Shown here in pieces: positions 34,703 through 44,038 of a DNA stretch of 64,000 nucleotides; the stretch's first letter is position 1; each line of letters starts with the position of its first letter. Under the pieces are notes generated by a model. That model did no database searches and had not been told where the DNA came from. It was given only the letters and a program-made list of their open reading frames with translations. The translations under genes and the position numbers were made by a program. The stretch is from Gammaproteobacteria bacterium (lineage in GTDB: Bacteria; Pseudomonadota; Gammaproteobacteria; Thiohalomonadales; Thiohalomonadaceae): NCBI GenBank assembly GCA_026196575.1, contig JAPHSX010000001.1:1-64000 (forward strand). Direction: 5' to 3'.

Positions 34703-36136
34703 TTACCGTTGCCCCTGACTCACCTGTTTAACACTACCGTCCGCTGGACGGGTGGCGCCCCGCCCTACCGCATACACGCTCAAACCAACCACGATAGCCG
34801 GCGCCACGCTGTAGATCGCACCGCCCCAACCGAACTGCTGCCACAACAGGAAGGTGGCCACACCGCTCACCACCATGGTGATCGCCAGCGGCTGGGGGAT
34901 GCGCCGGTTGAGGGCGTGAATGATCACCAGCGGCGCAAAGGCCGCCCCCAGCAAGCCCCAGGCATCCAGCACCATGGTGAAGACCGAGTCGGCCCCGCTA
35001 AGGGCGATGGCCACGGCCATGCCGAGCACGGCGGCGGTGGTTGCCTTGGCAAACCAGAGGGAGTGCACACGCCCCGGGTGCTGCACAAAATCACGCGTCA
35101 CGGCGGCGGTGCAGGAGAGGATCAGCGAGTCGGCGGTAGAGAGGGTGGCGGCAAAGAGGGCGGCCAGCACCAGCCCCACCATCAGCTCCGGCAGCACCTG
35201 TTGCGCCATCATCGGCAGCGCCAGCTCCGGGTCAAAGCCGGCCCCCTCTGGAAAGGTGATGCGGCTCAACAGTCCGACCAGGATGGTGGCACCGTAGAAC
35301 AGGGTAAACCAGCCGTAGTAGTAGAGGCGCATGCGGTTGAGCTGCTGCGTGCTCTCAAGGCTGATAAAGCGAATCACAATATGCGGCTGGCCGACCACGG
35401 CGGCGCCGCCGAAGAGCCAGCCGAGGATAAAGAGCGGAATGCCGATCCCCTCCCGCTGGGGAAACCAGTCCATATAGTGCGGCGTTACCGCGCCCAGTTG
35501 CTGCACTGCGCTCTCCCACCCCCCGGCCAGCTGCACCCCGCCGAACAGCAGCAGCCCCATGCCGACCAGCATCACCAGCGACTGTGCCGCGTCGGTCCAG
35601 ATGGAGGCGCGCAGACCGCCCACCGTGCTGTAGATGAGCACCACCACGGCGCCGATCAACACCCCCCAGCCCGGCTCCCATGCCAGCAATACCGCCGTCG
35701 CCTTGCTGCCCGCCTTTAACTGGGCGGCGGCATAGAGGGTAAGGAAAAAGACGGTAAGCACGCCGATGAGGCGGCGCAGCAGCGTATTCTCATCCCCATG
35801 CCAGTGGGCCAGCAGGCCGCCGTAGGAGTGAATGCGGGGGGAGCGCGAGGCGGCATGCAGGCGCCGCAGGGTAAGCAGCGAGACCATCAGGTCGCCGAGG
35901 ATCCAGCCTGCCATCAGCCAGATGGAGGAGAGGCCGGTGGCGTAGGTCAGGCCGATCATGCCGATGAACATAAAGCCGCTGTTGTTGGTGGCCACCGCCG
36001 AGAGGCCTGCCAACCAGGCGGGAATCGCCTTGCCGGCGACCAGATAGTCTTCGGCGGTGTGCCGGCTCTGCACCACCGAGGCAATACCGATAAGCATAAA
36101 CAGCAGCAGGGAGAGCAAAAAGCCGCTGGCGATCAC
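34703..36136 (-). CDS. sodium:solute symporter (SSS family), ectoine-operon linked
   Basis: 477 residues, GTG start, about 13 helices. LeuT-fold SSS hallmarks: NNSGFMFIGMIGLTYATG in the first helices, GQPHIVIRFIS, and the Na+-site region ALFAATLSTADSLILSCTA. The overall look is that of PutP-type transporters. It starts 10 bp after the TPR gene, itself overlapping ask, so it appears to be the last gene of the ectoine operon. I infer uptake of a compatible solute or its precursor; the substrate is not shown by sequence. Confidence 0.85.
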   Translation of the reverse strand: MIASGFLLSLLLFMLIGIASVVQSRHTAEDYLVAGKAIPAWLAGLSAVATNNSGFMFIGMIGLTYATGLSSIWLMAGWILGDLMVSLLTLRRLHAASRSPRIHSYGGLLAHWHGDENTLLRRLIGVLTVFFLTLYAAAQLKAGSKATAVLLAWEPGWGVLIGAVVVLIYSTVGGLRASIWTDAAQSLVMLVGMGLLLFGGVQLAGGWESAVQQLGAVTPHYMDWFPQREGIGIPLFILGWLFGGAAVVGQPHIVIRFISLESTQQLNRMRLYYYGWFTLFYGATILVGLLSRITFPEGAGFDPELALPMMAQQVLPELMVGLVLAALFAATLSTADSLILSCTAAVTRDFVQHPGRVHSLWFAKATTAAVLGMAVAIALSGADSVFTMVLDAWGLLGAAFAPLVIIHALNRRIPQPLAITMVVSGVATFLLWQQFGWGGAIYSVAPAIVVGLSVYAVGRGATRPADGSVKQVSQGQR

Positions 36137-36146
36137 CGGGGCGGCC

Positions 36147-37025
36147 TCACACGGTCTCCTTGTGCAGCAGGTGATCGATTAGCCCCGAGTCGCGCAGGTG
36201 TTGCAGACTCGGGTCGCCGCGCGCCTCCTCCAGATAGGTGCCGGAGAGCTCGACCGCGCGCATCAGCTCCTGCGCCGCCTGCTCCAGCTGCCCCAGGGTG
36301 CCGTTGGCACAGGCACGCTGATAGTGGGCGTAGGCGTAGTCGGGGTTGAAGGAGAGCGCCTTGTCGCAGAGATTGAGTGCCCACTCCGGCTCGCCCAGCT
36401 CCAGCACCACGTCGGCCTTGTAGGTGAGCGCCTCGATGTCGTCGGGGTTGAGTGCCAGGATCTGATCGTAGACCTCAATGCGCGCCTGCGGCGTTGCCTC
36501 CAGCCCGGCCCGCATCCACAGGGCGTGCAGGGTGTTGGTGCGCGAGATCTCCTCCTGCGCGCTGATGATCCGCTCGGTGCGATCCTTGAGCTTCTGCTCC
36601 AGCACATAGAGCCGTTTCTCGTAATCGGTGGTGATCTCCACCACCTTGCTCTCCACCACCTCGTTGAGGCGGTGGCGGATATCGCGCAGCGAGCTCCAGC
36701 CGACCAGGGCGAGAATGGAGGCGGCGGCGGCGATGACGTAGAAGATGTTGTTGACGGTGCTGGTAGTGTAGAGGATGGCGCGATCGGCCGACTGCAACTG
36801 GCTGCCGGCAAACTTCTCGGCGAACTCGGCACGCAACCCCTGCAGGTCGGTGCGCAGGCTCTTCAGCTCATCCAGCACATAGCGCTCGACAAAGGGGTTG
36901 TAGAGCGGCTTCTCCAGCTGCACCACCCTCGCCTCGGCACTCTGCACCTCGGCGGCCTGCAACTGCAACGGGCCAACGCCCAGTGCCAGCCACAGCAGGA
37001 GCAGCAAACTTGTCAGGCGGCGCAT
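36147..37025 (-). CDS. membrane-anchored coiled-coil TPR protein, ectoine-operon linked
   Basis: 292 residues: signal peptide (MRRLTSLLLLLWLALGVG), a short extracytoplasmic helical part, one membrane segment (NNIFYVIAAAASILALVGW, about 90-110), a coiled coil (VVESKVVEITTDYEKRLYVL) and TPR motifs at the C-terminus (ARIEVYDQILALNPDDIEAL; WALNLCDKALSFNPDYAYAH). It overlaps the ask 3' end by 13 bp and precedes the symporter. A scaffold or sensor for osmolyte transport is my inference. Confidence 0.7.
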   Translation of the reverse strand: MRRLTSLLLLLWLALGVGPLQLQAAEVQSAEARVVQLEKPLYNPFVERYVLDELKSLRTDLQGLRAEFAEKFAGSQLQSADRAILYTTSTVNNIFYVIAAAASILALVGWSSLRDIRHRLNEVVESKVVEITTDYEKRLYVLEQKLKDRTERIISAQEEISRTNTLHALWMRAGLEATPQARIEVYDQILALNPDDIEALTYKADVVLELGEPEWALNLCDKALSFNPDYAYAHYQRACANGTLGQLEQAAQELMRAVELSGTYLEEARGDPSLQHLRDSGLIDHLLHKETV

Positions 37026-38452
37026 ATGGCATCTCCGTAGTTGTGCGGTTCAATCAGACCGCCGTGCAGGCTTCTAATTGCCGCCTCGTAGTCGGCGGCA
37101 TCAATGATGAACTGCATATCCACCTGTCGCATCGACTGGTGCATCGCGACGATACCAATCGCATCGTCGGCCAGGGCGCGTACCGCACGGGCCAACAGCC
37201 CCGGAACCTGCATGTCGCTGCCGATGGCCGAGACCAGTGCCACCTGGCGGTGGTCGGTCTCGGCGTCGGGATAGAGCTCCTTGATCGCGCGCAGCAGGCG
37301 CCTCACCGACTTCAGATTACAGCCCAGATAGTGGGTAATGGAGTTGGCGTTGAGATCCTTGGTGACCACCTGCACGCGGAAGCGGCGGAACAGGTCGAGC
37401 AGGCTCTTTTCATACTCATCGACCTTGCCCACCATCTCCTGATCAAAGAGCGCGATGGCATGCAGATTCTGGCGCCCGGCGATGATCTCCACGCAGGGGG
37501 TGTTGCTGAGATAGTCACTGGTAATGAGGGTGCCGCCGTGTGCCGGCTCGAAGGTGTTCTTGATGCGCAACGGGATGTCGCTCTGTCGCAACCCCTTGGC
37601 GGCACGCGGGTGGATCGCCTCCATCCCCAGGTTGGCCAGCTGGTCGGCCACATCGTAGTTGGTGCGGCCGATGGGGACGATCTGCGCCTCACCCACCACC
37701 GCCGGGTCGGCGCTGCTGAGGTGATACTCCTTGTGAATGATCGCCTCGCGGGCACGGGTCAACACCGCGATGCGGGAGAAGGTCATCTCGCTGTAACCGC
37801 GATCGAAGGCCGCCATCAACCCTTCACGACAGTGGGCATAACCGGTGACGATAGGCAGCTCGCGCGTCAGGTCGATGCCGGCGAAGGCCTCGTCAATGAC
37901 CGCATCAAGCGGCTGCGCCTCACTGGCGTTCCAGCCGGAGAGATCAACGAAACGGGCATTGATCCCCTCGCGTTGCAGCAACTGGGTGGTATTCCAGGCA
38001 CTGTGCGCCTCGCCAATGCTGGCGAGCATCTCGCGCACCGTCAGCAGATGGTCCTCCAGTTCAAAGTGACCGTGGCGACAGAGCGTCTGCAGATTATCGA
38101 GCACCCGCCCGGCGTCCTCCAGGCGCTGCCCGATAAAGTCATTGGCCGCGTTCAACAGCGGTGATTCACCGAACAGGGCGGCATTGGTGCCAACCATCTG
38201 CTCACGCAGCTTATCCATCGCCCGGCGCCACTCCTCACCCTCTTCGGCACCGGTGAACAGGGCATAAATCCCGGGATGGTTACTCTTTTTGTGCTCCAGC
38301 AGCTGGTTGGTGATACCGCTGTAGGCGGAGACGACAAAGATACGCTGGTAGAGCCCGCCCGGACGGTGGACGATGTTGTCACGCACTACCGCGAACTCGC
38401 TCATCGAGGTGCCGCCAATCTTCTCGACGGTGTGTTGCATCGGTTTTTCCAT
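37013..38452 (-). CDS. ask: ectoine-type aspartate kinase
   Basis: 479 residues from MEKPMQHTVEKIGGTSM. Aspartokinase KxGGTS motif at the N-terminus; ACT domains at the C-terminus (VALVSAIGSDMQVPGLLARA). Phosphorylates aspartate, feeding aspartate semialdehyde into ectoine synthesis. Such Ask_Ect enzymes are dedicated copies encoded in ect operons and are often insensitive to the usual feedback. Directly downstream of ectC, overlapping the TPR gene. Confidence 0.93.
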   Translation of the reverse strand: MEKPMQHTVEKIGGTSMSEFAVVRDNIVHRPGGLYQRIFVVSAYSGITNQLLEHKKSNHPGIYALFTGAEEGEEWRRAMDKLREQMVGTNAALFGESPLLNAANDFIGQRLEDAGRVLDNLQTLCRHGHFELEDHLLTVREMLASIGEAHSAWNTTQLLQREGINARFVDLSGWNASEAQPLDAVIDEAFAGIDLTRELPIVTGYAHCREGLMAAFDRGYSEMTFSRIAVLTRAREAIIHKEYHLSSADPAVVGEAQIVPIGRTNYDVADQLANLGMEAIHPRAAKGLRQSDIPLRIKNTFEPAHGGTLITSDYLSNTPCVEIIAGRQNLHAIALFDQEMVGKVDEYEKSLLDLFRRFRVQVVTKDLNANSITHYLGCNLKSVRRLLRAIKELYPDAETDHRQVALVSAIGSDMQVPGLLARAVRALADDAIGIVAMHQSMRQVDMQFIIDAADYEAAIRSLHGGLIEPHNYGDAICAA

Positions 38453-38478
38453 TCTTCTTTCCGTTGTTCTGCTCGGGC

Positions 38479-38904
38479 TCAACCGGCGCTGCGCAGCGCG
38501 GCCCATGCGGCCCCTTGGGGGTGAGGGGCGTAGGCGCCGTCTGCATCGTGATGCTCCCGTCCGGTGACCGGCGGGTTGAAGGCACAGATGAGGCGCATCT
38601 CGCTAAAGCCGCGCAGCAGGTGCTCATCGTGGTTATTCAGCAGGTAGAGGGTGCCGTCCTTAATGGGGTGCACCGCGCCGCTCTTCAGGTCCTCGATCTC
38701 CCCCTCGCCACCGACGCAGTAGACCGCCTCGATGTGGTGCTTGTACCAGATGTGGGTCTCGGTACCGGCGCGAATGAGGGTCTCGTGAAAGGAGAAGCCG
38801 GCCGCATCGTCGCCAAGGACGAAGCGGCGGCTCACCCAGTTGCCGTTCTCGGCATGCACCTCGCGCTCGCTGCCGATGATCTCCTCCAGGGTACGGACGA
38901 TCAT
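38479..38904 (-). CDS. ectC: L-ectoine synthase
   Basis: 141-residue cupin that cyclises N-gamma-acetyl-diaminobutyrate to ectoine. N-terminal [16 protein letters not shown]; cupin core [18 protein letters not shown] with the iron-binding Glu, then [13 protein letters not shown] with the Tyr and His ligands, then [11 protein letters not shown]. Slightly long at the C-terminus (about ten extra residues). Start overlaps the ectB stop (ATGA). Confidence 0.97.
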   Translation of the reverse strand: MIVRTLEEIIGSEREVHAENGNWVSRRFVLGDDAAGFSFHETLIRAGTETHIWYKHHIEAVYCVGGEGEIEDLKSGAVHPIKDGTLYLLNNHDEHLLRGFSEMRLICAFNPPVTGREHHDADGAYAPHPQGAAWAALRSAG

Positions 38905-40184
38905 GCGGCGGTATCCCCGCGCATCACCGACTCTTTCTGTAACAGTATCTCGCCGATCACCCGATCGATAATGGCGAGCCCCTCGCGCAGCGTCTCCTCA
39001 TCGATGATCAACGCCGGCAGAAACTTGACCACGTTGTCGTCGGCACCGGCCAGCTCGATCACCAGCTGGTTGTGGAAGGCGGCACGTGCCACCTCGCCAG
39101 GGAAGCCGGTACGCTTGAAATCGAGTCCCCACACCATGCCGCGACCGCGCAGCTCGATATCGAGACGATCGGCATACTTGGCCACGATCTTGCCCAGCTC
39201 CTCCTCCATGATCACCCCCTTGTAGCGGATGGAGTCGGCAAAGTCGTCGTTCTCCCAGTAGGTCAGCGCCTGGGCCGCGGCGACAAAGGCAAGATTGTTG
39301 CCGCGGAAGGTGCCGGTATGCTCACCCGGCTTCCACTGATCCAGCTCGGGGCGCATCAGCAACAGCGCCATCGGCAGGCCACCACCGATCGACTTGGAGA
39401 CGGTCACCAGATCGGGCTTGATGCCGGACTCCTCGAAGCTGAAGAAGGTGCCGGTGCGCCCGTTACCCATCTGGATATCATCGATAATGAGCATGATGTC
39501 GAACTCGCGACACAGAGCCTCCAGCTGTTGCAGCCACTCACTGCTGGCGACGTTGATCCCGCCCTCGCCCTGCACCGTCTCGACGATGATCGCCGCCGGC
39601 AGGTCGATGCCGCTGGAGGAGTCCTCCAGAAACTTGCGCAGGTAGTCGATGGTGTTCACATCCGGGCCAAAGTAGCCGTCAAACGGCACCGAGTCGGCGT
39701 TGTTGCGCGCCCCGTAGGACTCGTCGCGATAGAAGTCGTTGCCGGTGACCGCCAGCGCCCCCATGGTCAGGCCGTGATAACCGTTGGTAAAGGCGATCAC
39801 ATTGGAGCGGCGCTTCACCATGCGCGCCAGCTTGAGCGCCGTCTCCACCGCATTGGTGCCGGTGGGGCCGGTGAACTGCACCTTGTATTCCAGGTTACGC
39901 GGCGCGAGGATGGTGTCGCGGAACTTCTGCAGGAACTGCTTCTTCGCCACCGTCGCCTTGTCCAGGCCGTGGACGATGCCATCGTGCTGCAGGTACTCGA
40001 TCAGCGCGTTGCTGATGAGCGGGTTATTGTGGCCGTAATTGAGGGTGCCGGCACCGGCAAAGAAGTCGATGTAGCGCATCCCCTGCTCATCGTAAAGAAA
40101 GGCCCCCTTGGCCACGTCAAATACGGTCGGGAAAGCGCGCACATAGCCGCGTACTTCCGACTCCATCTCTTCAAAAATTCGCAT
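38901..40184 (-). CDS. ectB: diaminobutyrate--2-oxoglutarate transaminase
   Basis: 427-residue class III PLP aminotransferase making L-2,4-diaminobutyrate from aspartate semialdehyde. [19 protein letters not shown] is the typical EctB start; [38 protein letters not shown] and the PLP lysine in [12 protein letters not shown]. Second gene of the ect operon, 28 bp after ectA. Confidence 0.97.
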   Translation of the reverse strand: MRIFEEMESEVRGYVRAFPTVFDVAKGAFLYDEQGMRYIDFFAGAGTLNYGHNNPLISNALIEYLQHDGIVHGLDKATVAKKQFLQKFRDTILAPRNLEYKVQFTGPTGTNAVETALKLARMVKRRSNVIAFTNGYHGLTMGALAVTGNDFYRDESYGARNNADSVPFDGYFGPDVNTIDYLRKFLEDSSSGIDLPAAIIVETVQGEGGINVASSEWLQQLEALCREFDIMLIIDDIQMGNGRTGTFFSFEESGIKPDLVTVSKSIGGGLPMALLLMRPELDQWKPGEHTGTFRGNNLAFVAAAQALTYWENDDFADSIRYKGVIMEEELGKIVAKYADRLDIELRGRGMVWGLDFKRTGFPGEVARAAFHNQLVIELAGADDNVVKFLPALIIDEETLREGLAIIDRVIGEILLQKESVMRGDTAA

Positions 40185-40212
40185 ATCAATATTCCTGTTA
40201 AATTAGGGTGTG

Positions 40213-40713
40213 TTAAGAACTAAGGGGGAGTCGCAGCAGGATCTCGCTCTCGTGTCCGCCCCCGGGGCCGAAGGCCTCGGCCTCTAGAAAGGTGGTCTCC
40301 TGCAATGGGCAGCCACGCTGTCGGGCCAGCCGCTCGAACAATGCGCGTGAGGCGCGGTTGCTGGGGTTCACCGTGCCCTCAATCGCCTGCAGGCCATGTG
40401 TCTCCATCCGTGCCAGCAGGTCATCCACCATCCGGCCGGCAATGCCACGGCCGCGCTGGTCTGAGGCCACTACCACCTGCCAGATAAAGAGCGTGTCAGG
40501 GCGCGAGGGGATGAGGTAGGCGGAGAGAAAACCGGCGAGCTGGCCCTGACTCTCAGCGACAACACAGCTGTCACGAAAATGGTCGCTGAGCAGGTAGTAG
40601 CTGTAGGTGGAGTTGAGATCCAGGGGGGGGCTGGCGGCGATAAGCTGGTGAATGGCGAAGCCGTCGCTGGCCTCGGGTTTGCGGGTGAGGATGTCACACG
40701 TGTCGGACTCCAT
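40213..40713 (-). CDS. ectA: L-2,4-diaminobutyrate N-gamma-acetyltransferase
   Basis: 166-residue GNAT enzyme. I start at MESDTCDILTRKPEASDG, with GGAG 9 bp upstream; the open frame extends 17 codons further but over the promoter. Family blocks: LDLNSTYSYYLLSDHF, IWQVVVASDQRGRGIAGRM (acetyl-CoA loop), TVNPSNRASRALFE. First gene of ectABC-ask; controlled by the palindrome at 40734-40745. Confidence 0.96.
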   Translation of the reverse strand: MESDTCDILTRKPEASDGFAIHQLIAASPPLDLNSTYSYYLLSDHFRDSCVVAESQGQLAGFLSAYLIPSRPDTLFIWQVVVASDQRGRGIAGRMVDDLLARMETHGLQAIEGTVNPSNRASRALFERLARQRGCPLQETTFLEAEAFGPGGGHESEILLRLPLSS

Positions 40714-40733
40714 TGCTCTCCTGTTTATATTAC

Positions 40734-40775
40734 TTAGGGGCCTAAATATTAGCACAGTAAGCAAAACGGGGCAAA
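40734..40775 (-). promoter_or_regulatory. ectA promoter with EctR operator
   Basis: On the minus strand: -35 TTTGCC (40770-40775), 18-bp spacer, -10 TAATAT (40746-40751), directly followed by TTAGGCCCCTAA (40734-40745), a 5+5 palindrome with a 2-bp centre. The palindrome covers the expected transcription start, 21 bp before the ectA ATG, where a MarR-type repressor would block initiation. Confidence 0.5.
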
Positions 40776-40874
40776 CCTGGCGGATTGCGCCAAATCATGG
40801 CAACGTAGGCCGCATCATGGGGCAGACGCCCCCTAATCACCCCAAAAGTGTGGCGGCCGCAAGGGCAAATTCCG

Positions 40875-41363
40875 ATGAAGAGACACGATCAGGTTCTGAT
40901 CTCACTGCGCAGGATCATCCGCGCAATTGATTTGCACTCTAAACGCCTGGAGCGCGAATCCGGCCTCACCGGCCCACAGCTGCTGCTGCTTCGGCTTGTC
41001 GCCAACACGGGCCAACTGACGGCAGGGGTGATCGCCCGCGAGGTGAGCCTGAGCCAGGCCACCGTGACCGCGATCATCGACCGCCTGGAGCAGAAGGGGC
41101 TACTGCAACGGCTGCGCAACACTGAAGACAAACGCAAAGTGATGCTCTCCCTGACCTCGGCGGGCAAGGCGGCGCTGGAGCAGGCGCCACCGCTGCTGCA
41201 GGAGTCCTTCATCACACGTTTCGATCGGCTGGAAGAGTGGGAGCAGAGCCTCATCCTCTCCTCACTGCAACGCCTCGGCGAGATGATGAACGCCAACGAC
41301 CTCGACGCCGCCCCACTCCTCGACAGCAGCGACGCCCAGCTCATCGCCAGGAAAGGGATGTAA
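40875..41363 (+). CDS. ectR: MarR-family regulator of ectoine synthesis
   Basis: 162 residues from MKRHDQVLISLRRIIRAIDL, the N-terminus characteristic of EctR proteins next to ect operons in halotolerant methanotrophs and halophiles. Winged helix: VIAREVSLSQATVTAIIDRL, wing NTEDKRKVMLSLT. Divergent from ectA with a 161-bp gap. Expected to repress ectABC-ask at low salinity. ATG 40875 preferred over GTG 40848. Confidence 0.9.
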   Translation: MKRHDQVLISLRRIIRAIDLHSKRLERESGLTGPQLLLLRLVANTGQLTAGVIAREVSLSQATVTAIIDRLEQKGLLQRLRNTEDKRKVMLSLTSAGKAALEQAPPLLQESFITRFDRLEEWEQSLILSSLQRLGEMMNANDLDAAPLLDSSDAQLIARKGM

Positions 41364-41556
41364 CTCCCACCACCCCGCCCAAACAGCCGTTACCCGCAGG
41401 CGCGGCTTGTGCTAAAGTAATCGCACCCATCCTCCCCGCCGCGGGGAACATCATGGTTCCGCAGGACGAACCCGTACCCTCCCCCCAGCAAACAACGCAG
41501 CAACGCACGACGTGTCGCGTGCCGCTGCACCACTACACACCGCAGGAGTTACCACC

Positions 41557-41670
41557 ATGAGCAAAGAGCAGAAGAGCAATAAAGAGGAGAAGAAAAAACC
41601 CGCCATGACGGCGAAAGAGAAGAAGGCGGCCAAAAAGAGCAAAAAGGAGGCAAAGGGCTTTTTGGAATAA
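41557..41670 (+). CDS. 37-residue lysine-rich protein
   Basis: Begins MSKEQKSNKEEKKKPAMTAK and ends KKEAKGFLE, with ATG behind AGGAG. Nearly half the residues are Lys and about a fifth are Glu. Small proteins of this shape (SNKE..KK.....KEKKAAKK.KK) occur in Pseudomonas and relatives, as far as I recall, but have no assigned role. It could bind nucleic acid or ribosomes. Confidence 0.65.
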   Translation: MSKEQKSNKEEKKKPAMTAKEKKAAKKSKKEAKGFLE

Positions 41671-41699
41671 GCGGCGCGCGCGGCCTCCAGCCGCGCCGC
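41671..41699. terminator. GC-rich palindrome between convergent genes
   Basis: GCGGCGCG (41671-41678) pairs with CGCGCCGC (41692-41699), with more pairing inside; it starts right after the Lys-rich gene stop and lies before the convergent cvfB end. A bidirectional terminator is plausible; there is no clear T-run. Confidence 0.45.
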
Positions 41700-41763
41700 A
41701 TCCCGTCGGCGCTAGCTGCGCTTTGTTTTAATCACGGCCGCAGCGCGGCAAACTCCCTTGCGG

Positions 41764-42600
41764 CTACCGCTCCACCAGGCGGATCCCCTCCTTCTCGATG
41801 GTGATCACCCGCTGTTTGTAGAGATTGCCTATCGCCTTTTTGAATGCCGCCTTGCTCATGCCGAGCAGGTCGGTGATTAGCTGCGGATCGGACTTGTCAT
41901 GCAGCGGGGCAAAACCGTTGTGCTTGCGCAGGTAGTTTTCGATCTTCTTGGCATTGTTATCCCGCGTCTCCTGCCCCCCATGCAGGATGAGGTCGATCTT
42001 GCCGTCTGGGCGGATATTCTTGATGAAGCCCCGCTTTGACTGGCCAAAGCTCAGCCGCTCGTAGAGGTCGCTTTTATAGAGCACCCCCCAGTGGCTGTGG
42101 TTGATGATCGCCTTGTACCCCAGGTCGGTACTGTTGGCGATAATCAAATCCACCGCCTGGCGCGGCCGGAAATGGTGCGGCCGCTCATCATCCAGGAATT
42201 TGTCGATCTTCGAGGAGGCAACGATGCGCCCGTCATGCTTATCAAGGTAGAGGTAGACCAGATAGGCGTGCCCCACCGCCATCGGCCGGTGCTGCTCGGC
42301 GAAGGGGACCAGCAGATCCTTGTCCAGCCCCCAGTCGAGAAAGGTGCCCACCTCGGTGCGATCCACCGCCTTGAGGTAGGCGAACTCACCGACACGGGCC
42401 TTCGGTTTCTGGGTGGTGGCCACCGGGCGATCCTCGGAGTCCAGATAGAGGAACACCTCGATGCGCTCACCCACGGCAAGCTGGGGCGGAACAAATTTAC
42501 GCGGCAACAGCACCTCGCCCAGATTTTCGCCATCCAGGTAGACGCCAAAGCCGGTCTTGCTCACCACGGTCAGGCTATAGCTCTTGCCCAGCTCGATCAT
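41764..42600 (-). CDS. cvfB: CvfB/YitL-type S1 RNA-binding protein
   Basis: 278 residues. Three successive S1-like OB folds (start to ~70; VGEFAYLKAVDRTEVGTFLD; VDLIIANSTDLGYKAIINHS) and a C-terminal winged helix (LGMSKAAFKKAIGNLYKQRV). This is the architecture of CvfB, known in Gram-positives to influence virulence genes, and of similar proteins in gammaproteobacteria. Binds RNA; no enzymatic motif. Single gene, convergent with the Lys-rich gene. Confidence 0.88.
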   Translation of the reverse strand: MIELGKSYSLTVVSKTGFGVYLDGENLGEVLLPRKFVPPQLAVGERIEVFLYLDSEDRPVATTQKPKARVGEFAYLKAVDRTEVGTFLDWGLDKDLLVPFAEQHRPMAVGHAYLVYLYLDKHDGRIVASSKIDKFLDDERPHHFRPRQAVDLIIANSTDLGYKAIINHSHWGVLYKSDLYERLSFGQSKRGFIKNIRPDGKIDLILHGGQETRDNNAKKIENYLRKHNGFAPLHDKSDPQLITDLLGMSKAAFKKAIGNLYKQRVITIEKEGIRLVER

Positions 42601-42757
42601 CTGTCCCCCCTCAATTAAATCCGTCTCGACACCCGGGCCAGTATAGCCACAGCTCCCAAGCTGTTGGCAACACCCGCGACACCTTATGGTCTATGCTTCT
42701 ACACTCTGGCCCGCACGGGCGTAGCTACCCGCGTCAATCCACAACAGGAGACCCACC

Positions 42758-43264
42758 ATGAAACAGCGCACTCTTCGCACACTCCCGGCCACCGCCCTGC
42801 TGGGCCTCCTCTGCTCCGCCCCGCTGCAGGCGGCAGAGACCACCATCGCCACCAGCCGGTTCACTCTGGATACCGCACTGAAGATCGCCCAGAGCGCCAT
42901 CGACGCCTGCCGCAAGGAGGGGGTGCAGATCGCGGTAACGGTAGTGGATCGCGCCGGTCATCCCCAGGTGGTGCTGCGTGACGTGCTGGCGATGGATCTG
43001 ACGCTGACCATCTCGCGGCAAAAGGCCTATACCGCGCTCTCCTTCAACATGCCCACCTCCGAGATAGGCAAGCGTTTTCGTGACCCCTACTCGGTAATGA
43101 AGATTGAGGGGTTGGTGGCCAGCGCCGGTGGCCTCCCCATTACGGCGGCAGGCGCGCTGCTGGGCGGGGTGGGTGTGAGTGGTGCCCCCTCCGGTGAAAC
43201 CGACGAGAGGTGTGCCAGGGCGGGGGTTGAGGCGGTGAGTGCCGATCTGGAGATGGCGCTTTAA
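42758..43264 (+). CDS. secreted GlcG/HbpS-family protein
   Basis: 168 residues: signal peptide (TLPATALLGLLCSAPLQA), then the GlcG/HbpS fold: TLDTALKIAQSAIDAC, VVDRAGHPQVVLRD, KAYTALSFNMPTSE, GGLPITAAGALLGGVGVSGA. HbpS homologues bind haem or sense oxidative stress outside the cell; others have no known ligand. SD AGGAG. No sensor kinase partner is next to it. Confidence 0.85.
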   Translation: MKQRTLRTLPATALLGLLCSAPLQAAETTIATSRFTLDTALKIAQSAIDACRKEGVQIAVTVVDRAGHPQVVLRDVLAMDLTLTISRQKAYTALSFNMPTSEIGKRFRDPYSVMKIEGLVASAGGLPITAAGALLGGVGVSGAPSGETDERCARAGVEAVSADLEMAL

Positions 43265-43428
43265 CCGGCTGTTACCAAAAGGAATTTACTCAATTGCACG
43301 GACGGCATGTACACCCTGGCCGAACACAAAACCGGCCAGAGGCCGACATGCTCTATAAGGAGGGGTGTTCAGGCTGCCGCTGATGCCGCGCTAACGACCC
43401 TCAGCAGCAGCCGGCCACACGGAGCGGC

Positions 43429-43995
43429 CTATTTCTTGGCGCGGCCCTTACACTCGCCGGTGCGGGTATCAATCTCGATAAGGTCGCCGGTCTCGATAAA
43501 GGCGGCGACCTGCAGCTCGTGGCCGTTTTCCAGCTGTGCGGTTTTCATCACCTTGCCGGAGGTATCGCCGCGCGCGGCATTTTCGGTATAGGCCACGGTG
43601 CGCACGATGGTAGTCGGCAGTTCGACGCTGATCGCCTTGCCCTCGTAGAAGACCGCCTCACACTGTTCGGTCATGCCGTCGGTGATGAAGTTGAGGGTAT
43701 CGCCCAGATTCTCCTTCTCGATATCGATCTGGTTGTACTCCTCGTCCATAAAGACATAGAGCGGATCGGCAAAGTAGGAGTAGGTCACCACCTTGCGCTC
43801 CAGCACGATCGGCTCCAGCTTGTCATCGGCCTTGAAGACCGGCTCCTGCGAGCTGCCGCTGATCAGGTTCTTGAGCTTCATCCGCACGATGGCGGAGCTG
43901 CGGCCTGACTTGCTGAATTCGGCCTTGAGGATGACCCAAGCCTGACCATCGAGACTTACCACCTGACCCGCACGAAACTCTTGTGCTGTTTTCAT
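43429..43995 (-). CDS. efp: elongation factor P (Arg32 type)
   Basis: 188 residues from [13 protein letters not shown]. Rescues ribosomes stalled at polyproline. The modification loop [12 protein letters not shown] places an arginine at residue 32, where EarP attaches rhamnose, rather than the lysine of E. coli EF-P. C-terminal [18 protein letters not shown] is the usual domain III. earP lies 43 bp upstream on the same strand. Confidence 0.97.
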   Translation of the reverse strand: MKTAQEFRAGQVVSLDGQAWVILKAEFSKSGRSSAIVRMKLKNLISGSSQEPVFKADDKLEPIVLERKVVTYSYFADPLYVFMDEEYNQIDIEKENLGDTLNFITDGMTEQCEAVFYEGKAISVELPTTIVRTVAYTENAARGDTSGKVMKTAQLENGHELQVAAFIETGDLIEIDTRTGECKGRAKK

Positions 43996-44038
43996 GAACA
44001 AATTTCCACTCTATTGAACGCCAAAGAAAAGTGCCGAA

